NCBI GenBank assembly: GCA_903927505.1
Contig: CAIYNF010000159.1
Location: 1-32,888, forward strand
Source of the DNA: an uncultured Bacteroidota bacterium
GTDB taxonomy: Bacteria > Bacteroidota > Bacteroidia > UKL13-3
Length of the DNA stretch: 32,888 nucleotides
Reading direction: 5' to 3'
Shown: one piece after another, positions 16,966 through 24,775 of the stretch
Numbering within the stretch: the stretch's first letter is position 1
How the letters are laid out: each line of letters begins with the position of its first letter
The notes under the pieces: model-generated
The model's input: the letters and a program-made list of their open reading frames with translations, nothing else
The model's database searches: none
What the model was told of the DNA's origin: nothing
Program-made: the position numbers and the translations under genes

Positions 16966-18262
16966 ACTATATTTATTTTTTCTGTTGTTTTTGCTTTTAG
17001 GCGGACCAATATTTGCACAAAATACTTTGAGTTTGAAGCAGGCATTTGAATTGGCTTTGCAGCAAAATTATTCCATTCAAATTGCAAGCAATGAATTGGA
17101 AATTGCCAAGAAAAACAATGTAATGGGCAATGCTGGCATGTTACCTGTTTTAACAGGTACCATGAACCAAGACAACCAAATTCAAGATACCAAACAAGAG
17201 TTTCTTGGTGGTAATAAAAACAATAAAAACGGTGCCCGCAGCAATCAATTAAACGGTGGAGTTGAAATGAGTTGGACTTTGTTTAATGGCATGAAAATGT
17301 TTGCGAGCAAAAGCAGATTGGCAGAATTGGAAGCCATGGGCGAATTGAAATTGCGCCAGCAAATGGAAAATACCTTGAGTAAAGTTGCAAAATCGTATAT
17401 GGATTTATTGCTTATTCGTGAGCAAATAAAATCGGCAAAATCTTTTATAGAAATCAGTGAAAAGCGTTTAGAAATTGCAAAAGCAAAGGTGCTGGCAGGA
17501 AAGAGTTCTAAGTCGGAAGTGCTCAATGCCCAGGTAAATGTAAACAGCGATTTGGCGGCATACAAAAAATTAGAAACCAATTACCGTAACAGTAAATTAA
17601 GTTTAAATCAATTATTAGGAAAGGATATTGACTTTACATTTGAGCCAAGTGACTCTTTAGAACCAAAAGAAAAAATGGCTTTGGAGGAATTACGCAATTT
17701 GGCGCGTAAGAACAATACAGGACTAAGAATGGCAGAAGTGAACAAAGAAATTGCTTTACTTCAAATGCGTGAAATTAAGGGCGAACGCTATCCAGTATTT
17801 CAAGTGAAGGGTGGGTATTTGTTTAACCAGCAACAATCACAAGCAGGTTTTTTACAATCATCTAATACCAACGGTGTTCATTATGGAGCCGGATTGAACC
17901 TAAATATTTTTAATGGGTATGATGTAAACAGGCGTGTAAACAATGCCAAGCTCACCTATAGAAATACCGATTTACTTTTAAAAGATTCTTTGTTAAAGCT
18001 TGATATTGCTCTGGCACAGGCCTATAATGTTTACCTCACCAATATTGATTTGTTTCATTTTGAAGAAAACAATTTGGACGTGGCTAGGCAAAATTTTGAA
18101 ATTTCACAAGCACAGCAAGAACAAGGGATGATTAGCAGCAACGACCTAAGGATTGCCCAAGTGAATTATTTGCAAAATGTAAACCGCCTTTTACAAGCAG
18201 CCTATGATGCCATGTTAAGTGAAATTGAATTGAAACGTTTGAGCGGTTCTTTGCTTAAATAA
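16952..18262 (+). CDS. TolC-family outer-membrane efflux channel
   Basis: A 436-residue outer-membrane factor completing the tripartite RND pump. The signal peptide (MKNTKLYLFFLLFLLLGG, cleaved near IFAQ) is followed by two similar halves, each with strand and long coiled-coil helix segments. The first begins LSLKQAFELALQQNYSIQIA, and both halves contain Asn/Gln/Lys-rich helices (for example SEVLNAQVNVNSDLAAYKKL and NDLRIAQVNYLQNVNRLL). The start overlaps the pump gene by 14 bases. Its stop codon abuts the stop codon of the convergent MCE gene with no base between and no terminator hairpin, so transcripts of the two strands must overlap. Confidence 0.94.
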   Translation: MKNTKLYLFFLLFLLLGGPIFAQNTLSLKQAFELALQQNYSIQIASNELEIAKKNNVMGNAGMLPVLTGTMNQDNQIQDTKQEFLGGNKNNKNGARSNQLNGGVEMSWTLFNGMKMFASKSRLAELEAMGELKLRQQMENTLSKVAKSYMDLLLIREQIKSAKSFIEISEKRLEIAKAKVLAGKSSKSEVLNAQVNVNSDLAAYKKLETNYRNSKLSLNQLLGKDIDFTFEPSDSLEPKEKMALEELRNLARKNNTGLRMAEVNKEIALLQMREIKGERYPVFQVKGGYLFNQQQSQAGFLQSSNTNGVHYGAGLNLNIFNGYDVNRRVNNAKLTYRNTDLLLKDSLLKLDIALAQAYNVYLTNIDLFHFEENNLDVARQNFEISQAQQEQGMISSNDLRIAQVNYLQNVNRLLQAAYDAMLSEIELKRLSGSLLK

Positions 18263-19240
18263 TTATTTCTTTTTTGTTTTAGTTTTTCCACCAAACACAG
18301 AAATATTTAAATACCTACTTGGATTTTCTTTCAAATCTTTTAACAAAGCCTGAAGCTCAAAAGAAGATTTGTTTAAGTTATCGTAAAGCTCTTTGTCATT
18401 TATAAATTTACCTGCGCTGCCTTCGCCTTTGTCTATTTTCTGGGTAATCATAGCCAATTGCATAGAGGTTTTATTTAATTGCTCTATGGTTGCTTTTAGC
18501 GGTGCATTTGCCAGTGAATCACTAATGCTGCTAAAGTTCTTAAGGCCATTTTCAATTTCTTTATTACTCTTCTTAAAGGTTTCTGAAAGCGCTTCTAGGT
18601 TGCCAGTTATTTTACCAATTTTCCCTTTTTCACTTTGCATTAACACATCTAATTGGTGTGTGGTGGCGCGTAGGTTCGACAAGATTCCTGCTAAGTCTTC
18701 TATGCCAACAGATAAATGTTCTGTGCCGCCATTGGCCAAAACTTTTTCTAATTCACCTAAAACTTTGTTAAGCGAAACCATTACATTTTCTGTTTTGTTT
18801 TTCACAGGTGTAATAAGTTCAGAAATAGATTCGCTTAGGCTGGTTTCTTCTGTTCCTAATAAAGTATCTCCTTTATGAATAGGGTTTACTAAGCTAGGAA
18901 TAATTAATGAAATAGCTTTGCCTCCAAGTAAGTCCATACTCACAATTTTGGCTTCACTGCTTTGTGCCAATTGAATCTTATCGTCAATTAACAAAGTGGC
19001 CATAATTTTATTGGCGCTATCGGTTCGGATCAGGCTTAATTTTTCTACCTGACCTACTTTTAATCCTTTAAAATAAATGGGGGTGGATTTTACAATACCA
19101 TCAATTTTATTGTAAACAGCGTAATAGGTGGTTTGGTTCGAGAATAGTCTTTTACCACGCAAAAAATTATAGCCAAAATACAATGCGGCTAGCGATAATG
19201 CGGCGAATAAACCAATTTTAGCTTCTTTAGATACTTTCAA
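18263..19240 (-). CDS. MCE/MlaD family lipid-transport protein
   Basis: A 325-residue protein with one N-terminal membrane helix (about 8-24, LFAALSLAALYFGYNFL) and an MCE domain (about 37-115, including YYAVYNKIDGIVKSTPIYFK and GLKVGQVEKLSL), then a long helical, probably coiled-coil C-terminal part (about 130-300). It is likely an inner-membrane-anchored periplasmic component moving phospholipids between membranes, as MlaD does with an ABC permease and ATPase. No such partner genes are in the window. It lies 48 bases downstream of the amidase on the same strand and is likely co-transcribed with it. The C-terminus is very basic (GGKTKTKKK). Confidence 0.88.
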   Translation of the reverse strand: MKVSKEAKIGLFAALSLAALYFGYNFLRGKRLFSNQTTYYAVYNKIDGIVKSTPIYFKGLKVGQVEKLSLIRTDSANKIMATLLIDDKIQLAQSSEAKIVSMDLLGGKAISLIIPSLVNPIHKGDTLLGTEETSLSESISELITPVKNKTENVMVSLNKVLGELEKVLANGGTEHLSVGIEDLAGILSNLRATTHQLDVLMQSEKGKIGKITGNLEALSETFKKSNKEIENGLKNFSSISDSLANAPLKATIEQLNKTSMQLAMITQKIDKGEGSAGKFINDKELYDNLNKSSFELQALLKDLKENPSRYLNISVFGGKTKTKKK

Positions 19241-19288
19241 AACAAATTCTTTTTAGCAAAAATAAGGATTTATTGCTCCTATGCTAAT

Positions 19289-20098
19289 TTATCTTAGGGG
19301 TAGTTTTCCCTCAAATGATTTTTTATATTCAACTACAGATTTGGTCATAGCACCAGAGATTTCATTTACGCCAGCTTCACTGCTCAGGTATTCACGGTCT
19401 TTTTTATTGCTTATAAAACCGGTTTCAATGAGTATGCTAGGCATTTTTGTTTTCCATAATACTAGAAATCCAGCTTGTTTTACGCCTCTACTAGGTCTGT
19501 TGATGCCTTTGCTGATTTGGGTTTCAATATTTGCTGCTAGCTTAATACTTTGCTCCATATACACATTTTGGAACAAGCTAAAGTAAATATGTGATTCAGG
19601 AGAGTTTGGGTCGAATCCCTCATAACGTTCAATATAATTGTCCTCCAAAAGAACTACTTCATTTTCTCTTTTTGCTACTTCTAAATTTGCATTTGTTTTA
19701 TGTAAACCCATGGCAAAAGTTTCTGTTCCATTGATGGCAGTGTTTTTTGTGGCATTGCAATGAATGGAAATAAATAGGTCGGCATTATTTTTATTGGCAA
19801 TGGCTGCACGCTCCCATAGTTCCACAAACACATCTGTTGAGCGGGTAAAAATGATATTTACATCGGGTAATTGAGCCTTTAATTTTTCGCCCAAAGCCAA
19901 GGCTATAGCCAAAGTAACTTCTTTTTCCTTAACATTGTTGGTCATACAACCCGGATCATGGCCACCATGGCCCGCATCTATCACAATGGTTTTGATTGTT
20001 TTTTTGTTAATTTTTTTAGGTTCGGGCGGAACAGATGCAGCTAAAAAAATAAAAACAAGGAAAAGTGGCATAATTTTTTCCCATTTCGGTAAATGCAT
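19289..20098 (-). CDS. N-acetylmuramoyl-L-alanine amidase (Amidase_3)
   Basis: A zinc hydrolase that cuts the amide between MurNAc and L-Ala in peptidoglycan, acting in the periplasm. The Amidase_3 motifs are complete. With numbering from the longest reading (start 20125) they are: zinc ligands His53 (IDAGHGGHDPG), Glu69 (VKEKEVTLA) and His122 (FISIHCNA), and the catalytic Glu234 (ILIETGFISN). The start at 20098 (MHLPKWEKIMPLFLVFIFLA) gives a good signal peptide and avoids overlap with the divergent LptD gene; the longer start at 20125 would overlap it. The MCE gene follows 48 bases later. A side-by-side amidase, MCE and LptD arrangement fits a cell-envelope locus. It lacks an extra cell-wall-binding domain. 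Confidence 0.93.
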   Translation of the reverse strand: MHLPKWEKIMPLFLVFIFLAASVPPEPKKINKKTIKTIVIDAGHGGHDPGCMTNNVKEKEVTLAIALALGEKLKAQLPDVNIIFTRSTDVFVELWERAAIANKNNADLFISIHCNATKNTAINGTETFAMGLHKTNANLEVAKRENEVVLLEDNYIERYEGFDPNSPESHIYFSLFQNVYMEQSIKLAANIETQISKGINRPSRGVKQAGFLVLWKTKMPSILIETGFISNKKDREYLSSEAGVNEISGAMTKSVVEYKKSFEGKLPLR

Positions 20099-20107
20099 TA
20101 GTTTATT

Positions 20108-20115
20108 TAGATTTG
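20108..20115 (+). promoter_or_regulatory. Possible TAnnTTTG promoter core for lptD
   Basis: TAGATTTG matches the Bacteroidota -7 consensus exactly and would start transcription near 20121. The upstream -33 element is weak (TTTC). If real, the lptD start must lie downstream of 20121, for example the TTG at 20149. Confidence 0.35.
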
Positions 20116-22857
20116 TTGGCAACATTGAAAGTACTGTTTTTATATCATTTGGCTAAATGGCGGCAATGGGTATTCCCCAGTATCGCATCCATTTTTCTTA
20201 TTTCACTTGGTGGAAACCAATTGATAGCTGCCAATAGTAATAACTATTCAAAATTAATCAGTTTAAACGCTAAAACAAGCAATTTACACCCTGTTGATTT
20301 GTTAACGGAAAGATTGTCAATTTCTTATAATTCGGTTGATAGTCCTCCCGCCAATATAGTTACCTTAAATGATAGCATACCACGCGATAGCAATTATTTG
20401 CCTCGAACCAATTCTGCAATTAAAAATAAGGTAAAATATTTGGCCACCGATTCAATTGTTTATTCTGCTGCCGACAAGACTACAACGCTCTACAAAGACT
20501 CTAAAATTAATTTTGATGCCTATGAAATGAAGGCAGCCATCATTAAAATTAACTTGGCCAACACTACCATTAATGCCATTGGAGCGCCAGATAGTTCAGG
20601 AAAACTTACCAATACGCCGCATTTTAAGCAGGGCGAAGAAGAATACAACATAGAAGAAGTTACATTTAACTACCAAAGCAAGCGCGGTTTAATGCGTGAG
20701 TTTCGAACCCAAGAAGGGGAAGGATTTATAAAAGGTGAGCGTGTAAAGCGCGATGAACACAATAATTTTTATATCCGCGATAGTTATTATACAACTTGTA
20801 GCGACCCAGAACCTCATTTTGCCATCAATGCTAAAAAATTAAAAGTAATTCCTGGTTCTCGGGTAATTACTGGTCCTGCTAATTTGAGTATTGCAGGTAT
20901 TAGTACCCCGCTTTTTATCCCATTTGGGATTTTTCCTTTAAAGCGCGGACAACAATCTGGCTTAATTATTCCTAGTTATGGAAATGCCTTGGGTAGGGGA
21001 TTTTTCTTACGTCAGGGTGGTTATTATTTTGGATTAGGTGCGCATGCAGATTTAGCTGTAGTGGGCGATATCTATGCCAATTTAAGCTGGCAATTGGGTG
21101 GTCGTATGAACTACCGCAGTATTTACAAATACAATGGAAATTTTAGCGCCAATTATGCCCATAATAAAAATGGGATGCCTGAAGATAAAAATTTCAATGA
21201 GTTTACCACCTTTGAGGTAGTTTGGATGCACAATATGGATCAGAAAGCCAAACCGGGAACCTCTTTTAGAGCTGATGTGCGTTTGGTTGGAAATCAATAT
21301 TTGGCTTATAATACCTACAACACAAACAATACGGCCTTTGCCAATAATATCAACTCCTCGGTAAGTTATTCCAAATCTATGGGGAAAGGGCGCTATAATT
21401 TTTCTGCCAATGGCCGTGCTTCCCAAAACACGCAAACGCGCGACCTTTCTGTAACACTTCCAGATGTTACTTTTTCTGTTGCCTCTTTTCAACCGTTTAA
21501 GCCCAAATGGAAACCAGTTGCAGAAAAATGGTATGAGAAAACCAGTGTGAGTTATTTGGGAACCATGCAGAATATTTTAACAACAAAAGATAGCATGTTG
21601 TTTAAAACGAGAAACGATTTAGACATGCGTTTGTATTTAGACTCTGTGATGCGCAATGGTGCGCGACATGCCATTACGCTTCAGAATTCAATGAATATTT
21701 TGAAGTTTTATACCGTTTCTGTAAGCGCAGATTACAGTGAAATTTGGACATTAAAAACCGTTGATAAAACATATGATGCGGAAAATAAAACCATCAAATC
21801 TATCAATAGAAATGGCTTTGAACGTGGTTACCAATATTCTTTTAGAGGGGGTATTTCTACCAGGTATTATGGAATGGTTCAATTTAAGAAAGGCAGGTTA
21901 AAGGCGGTTCGCCATGTTGTAAATCCAGATTTGAGCTTTTCTTATGTGCCAGATTTTAGTCAGGCCTCTTATGGTTTTTACAAAAATGTGCAGCGCGATA
22001 GTGCGGGTAATAATAGCAGTTATTCCATTTTTGAAAATTCAATTTATGGCGGGCCAACAAGAGGAAAGCAAGGCAATATCAGTTTTGGTTTAGATAATAA
22101 TTTAGAGATTAAATGGAAGAAGGGAAAAGATACTTCAGAGAAAATTGAAAAGGTGAAAATCTTTGAAAGTTTTAGGGCTGGAGGGTATTACAATATCTTT
22201 GCCGATTCCATGAATCTGAGTATGATTCCAATAAGTTTTAGGACCACCTTGTTTAAAACAATTAACCTAAACGGGTCGGCTAATTTAGATCCTTATGTAA
22301 ACAATGTGGTGGAAATAAATGGGCGTAAATATTACCAAAGAATCAACCAATTTTATTTTAAGGATTTTCAAAAGTTAGGGATGATAACCAATGCCAATAT
22401 TGGAATAGGGGCAAGCCTCACGCCAGAAATGTTTAAGCCCAAGGATGCAACGCGTTTAGAAAACAGAAAGAAGGAAATGCAAGAGCAACATTTTACTGAT
22501 GTTGCCATCCCTTGGAGTCTCGGTTTAAATTATACTATTTCTTACGATTACCGCTCAAAAATTGACCCAAGCGCATTGCCTTTGGTTCAAACTTTAAGTT
22601 TTAGTGGCAATATTTCTCCAACCAAAAATTGGTTTGTGAATTTTAATTCTGGTTACGATTTTACCCTAAAGAAAATTTCACATCTGGGTATTGATTTGCG
22701 CAGAGATTTGCATTGTTGGCAGTTTACTTTTGCTTGGACACCCCTCTCTGCTTACGGAAATCAGTTCTTTATGTTCAATATCAATGTTAAATCGTCTGTA
22801 TTACAAGACCTTAAATTCCCTAAGAGAAAAGACTGGTTTGATAACAGAAGAATATAA
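20113..22857 (+). CDS. lptD: LPS-assembly outer-membrane protein LptD
   Basis: The outer-membrane barrel that, with LptE, places LPS in the outer leaflet. The first 110 residues hold a signal peptide and a variable segment. An OstA/LptA-like beta-jellyroll follows, with ATDSIVYSAADKTTTLYKDS, INLANTTINAIGAPDSSGK and EEVTFNYQSKRGLMREFRTQ, then YYTTCSDPEPHFAINAKKLK and IPFGIFPLKRGQQSGLIIPS, which introduce the large C-terminal barrel to residue 914. The reading frame has no ATG before the signal sequence. 20113 is a TTG and the outermost start; the TTG at 20149 (MAKWRQWVFPSIASIFLI) gives a neater signal peptide and fits the promoter core at 20108-20115. The gene diverges from the amidase. Confidence 0.9.
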   Translation: MLATLKVLFLYHLAKWRQWVFPSIASIFLISLGGNQLIAANSNNYSKLISLNAKTSNLHPVDLLTERLSISYNSVDSPPANIVTLNDSIPRDSNYLPRTNSAIKNKVKYLATDSIVYSAADKTTTLYKDSKINFDAYEMKAAIIKINLANTTINAIGAPDSSGKLTNTPHFKQGEEEYNIEEVTFNYQSKRGLMREFRTQEGEGFIKGERVKRDEHNNFYIRDSYYTTCSDPEPHFAINAKKLKVIPGSRVITGPANLSIAGISTPLFIPFGIFPLKRGQQSGLIIPSYGNALGRGFFLRQGGYYFGLGAHADLAVVGDIYANLSWQLGGRMNYRSIYKYNGNFSANYAHNKNGMPEDKNFNEFTTFEVVWMHNMDQKAKPGTSFRADVRLVGNQYLAYNTYNTNNTAFANNINSSVSYSKSMGKGRYNFSANGRASQNTQTRDLSVTLPDVTFSVASFQPFKPKWKPVAEKWYEKTSVSYLGTMQNILTTKDSMLFKTRNDLDMRLYLDSVMRNGARHAITLQNSMNILKFYTVSVSADYSEIWTLKTVDKTYDAENKTIKSINRNGFERGYQYSFRGGISTRYYGMVQFKKGRLKAVRHVVNPDLSFSYVPDFSQASYGFYKNVQRDSAGNNSSYSIFENSIYGGPTRGKQGNISFGLDNNLEIKWKKGKDTSEKIEKVKIFESFRAGGYYNIFADSMNLSMIPISFRTTLFKTINLNGSANLDPYVNNVVEINGRKYYQRINQFYFKDFQKLGMITNANIGIGASLTPEMFKPKDATRLENRKKEMQEQHFTDVAIPWSLGLNYTISYDYRSKIDPSALPLVQTLSFSGNISPTKNWFVNFNSGYDFTLKKISHLGIDLRRDLHCWQFTFAWTPLSAYGNQFFMFNINVKSSVLQDLKFPKRKDWFDNRRI

Positions 22858-22865
22858 TAATCCAA

Positions 22866-22873
22866 TAATTTTG
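22866..22873 (+). promoter_or_regulatory. Possible promoter core for gcvT
   Basis: TAATTTTG matches TAnnTTTG exactly, 39 bases before the gcvT ATG and just past the lptD stop. A TTTG lies 25 bases upstream, slightly far for a -33 element. Confidence 0.4.
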
Positions 22874-22912
22874 ATTTAATTCGAAGCTTCAAATATTCAT
22901 TAATTACACAAC

Positions 22913-23806
22913 ATGAAATACGTTACATTAAACGACTTACATGCCGCATTAGGCGCAAAAATGATTGAGTTTGCAGGTTACAATATGCCTGTATTATATA
23001 CCAATTTAATTCAAGAGCATTTAGCCGTTCGAAATGGTGTTGGTGTGTTTGATGTAAGTCATATGGGTGAATTTAAATTAGTTGGTGAAAAAGCCTTAGA
23101 TTTAATTCAACTGGTTACCTCTAATGATGCTTCTAAATTAACAGATGGTAAAGTGCAGTATTCTTGCTTGCCAAATGACAATGGTGGTATTGTAGATGAT
23201 TTATTGGTATACCGTTATTCTGCTACAGAATATTATTTAGTAGTTAATGCAAGTAATATTGAAAAAGATTGGAATTGGATTAGCCAACACAATACATTTG
23301 GGGTTGAAATGACCAATATGAGCGATGATTTGAGCTTATTTGCAGTACAAGGACCAGATGCCATTAAAGTGATTCAAAAACTCACTTCAACAGATTTATC
23401 TGTAATGGAGTATTATACTTTTACCACAGGATCTGTAGCTGGTTGTGATGATATTATTATTTCAAATACAGGATATACTGGTGCTGGCGGATTTGAATTA
23501 TATGTTTGGAATAAAGATGCCAAAAAAATCTGGGATGCTTTGTTTGAAGCAGGTCAAGAATTTGGAATTTTGCCAATTGGTTTAGGTGCACGTGATACCT
23601 TGCGTTTAGAAAAAGGTTTCTGTTTGTATGGTCATGATATCAACGATGAAACTTCACCTATTGAAGCAGGTTTAGGTTGGATTACCAAATTTACCAAACC
23701 ATTTATTAACCACGAACACCACAAAGCTATTAAAGATGCCGGTGCCTCTAAAAAATTAGTTGGTTTTGAAATGATAGATAGGGTATTCCTCGTCAGCATT
23801 ACTTAA
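22913..23806 (+). CDS. gcvT: Aminomethyltransferase GcvT, frameshifted near the C-terminus
   Basis: The T-protein of the glycine cleavage system, which moves the methylene group from the lipoyl-bound intermediate of H-protein to tetrahydrofolate, releasing ammonia. The first 288 or so residues are a normal Gcv[80 protein letters not shown]. After GFEMIDR the frame runs into unrelated residues (VFLVSIT) and stops. The expected continuation ([16 protein letters not shown]) is encoded just downstream in another frame. One missing G in the GGG at 23781-23783 explains this. Restored, the gene would run to 23988 and give about 358 residues, the normal length. Confidence 0.93.
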   Translation: MKYVTLNDLHAALGAKMIEFAGYNMPVLYTNLIQEHLAVRNGVGVFDVSHMGEFKLVGEKALDLIQLVTSNDASKLTDGKVQYSCLPNDNGGIVDDLLVYRYSATEYYLVVNASNIEKDWNWISQHNTFGVEMTNMSDDLSLFAVQGPDAIKVIQKLTSTDLSVMEYYTFTTGSVAGCDDIIISNTGYTGAGGFELYVWNKDAKKIWDALFEAGQEFGILPIGLGARDTLRLEKGFCLYGHDINDETSPIEAGLGWITKFTKPFINHEHHKAIKDAGASKKLVGFEMIDRVFLVSIT

Positions 23807-23988
23807 TAAAAGATGCTGCTGGAAATACCATTGGTGAAGTAACTTCTGGAACACAATCGCCTTCTTTAAACAAAGGAATTGGAATGGGTTATGTAAGTGC
23901 TGCGCACAGTAAATTAGATACCGAAATATTTATTGAAATTCGCGAAAAAGCCATTAAAGCCAAAGTGGTTAAAATGCCGTTTTTGTAA
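23785..23988 (+). pseudogene. gcvT: Detached C-terminal segment of gcvT
   Basis: In the frame that results from adding one G at 23781-23783 this stretch reads [39 protein letters not shown] and ends [10 protein letters not shown], then TAA. This is the C-terminal barrel domain of GcvT, colinear with the family and without further stops. Either it is a sequencing or assembly error, or the gene is truly broken in this strain. Confidence 0.88.
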
Positions 23989-24003
23989 ATCGTTTTTTAA
24001 TAG

Positions 24004-24035
24004 AAAGCATGGTTTAAACGCCATGCTTTTTTTTT
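24004..24035 (+). terminator. Rho-independent terminator after gcvT
   Basis: Stem AAAGCATGG (24004-24012) / CCATGCTTT (24021-24029) with an 8-base loop, followed by a run of T. Only nine bases separate it from the ATG at 24045 of the next gene. Confidence 0.85.
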
Positions 24036-24054
24036 GTTAAGGATATGAATAAAA

Positions 24055-24762
24055 TTGAAGTTATACATACATACACCCGCCCTTTTGCCCTTATACGATT
24101 TAAGCGATAAAGTAGTTGTGGTAATAGATATCTTAAGAGCTACCACAACCATGTGCGTGGCCTTTCAAACAGGAGTGAGTAAAATTTTGCCAGTTTCTAC
24201 ACCAGAAGAATGTTTGCTGTTTAAAGATTTTGATTTCATTATTGCGGCCGAACGCAACGCACAAAAAGTGGGTGGTTTTGATTTAGGTAATTCGCCTTTC
24301 GAATATGAAAACCCAATTTTGGCTGGAAGAAATATTGCATTTACCACCACCAACGGAACCAAGGCAATTAAAATGGCTAAGGAAATGAATCCGGCTTCTA
24401 TTTTAATTGGTTCGTTCCTAAACCTAAGTGCCTTGTGCAATCAAATTATAGCAAGCAAAAAAGACCTTGTTTTATTGTGCGCTGGATGGAAGGATAAATA
24501 CAATTTAGAAGATACTTTGTATGCAGGGGCAGTAATTAACCAATTGCTCCAAACCTACGAAATGCGAGACGATGCAGCCTTATGTGCACACGCGCTTTAT
24601 ACCCAACATGCAGGAGATTTAGAAGCTTTGGTTCGGAAAAGTTCCCATGCCCAACGCTTTACTTTATTGCATTTACAAACTGATGATGTAAAGTATTGCT
24701 TGCAAATAGATACTTGTAAAGTAGTGCCTCAAATGGACGGCAACTTTTTACGAGTTAAATAA
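24055..24762 (+). CDS. comB: ComB-like 2-phosphosulfolactate phosphatase
   Basis: A 235-residue Mg-dependent phosphatase family member; in methanogens ComB makes sulfolactate for coenzyme M. Typical motifs are VVVVIDILRATTTMCVA (about 20-36), IAAERNAQKVGGFDLGNSP, FTTTNGTKAIKMA and AGWKDKYNLEDTLYAGA. The open frame has no ATG at its start: it opens at 24049, right after an in-frame TGA, and the first usable codon is TTG at 24055 (MKLYIHTPALL). An ATG at 24045 starts MNKIEVIHT in another frame, which would join this frame if one unit of the (ATAC)3 tract at 24063-24074 were missing. The bacterial role is unclear; no comA or other coenzyme M gene is nearby. Confidence 0.88.
   Translation: MKLYIHTPALLPLYDLSDKVVVVIDILRATTTMCVAFQTGVSKILPVSTPEECLLFKDFDFIIAAERNAQKVGGFDLGNSPFEYENPILAGRNIAFTTTNGTKAIKMAKEMNPASILIGSFLNLSALCNQIIASKKDLVLLCAGWKDKYNLEDTLYAGAVINQLLQTYEMRDDAALCAHALYTQHAGDLEALVRKSSHAQRFTLLHLQTDDVKYCLQIDTCKVVPQMDGNFLRVK
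24063..24074 (+). repeat. (ATAC)3 tetranucleotide tract at the comB start
   Basis: Three perfect ATAC units lie between the upstream ATG (24045) and the conserved part of comB. Two units would put that ATG in frame, giving MNKIEVIHTPALLPLYD. Confidence 0.8.
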
Positions 24763-24775
24763 AAATTTCTCTTTA

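Noticed and set aside
23770-23810. Programmed frameshift in gcvT
   Set aside because: No slippery heptamer or downstream stem-loop is evident, and GcvT is not known to use recoding; a base loss fits better.
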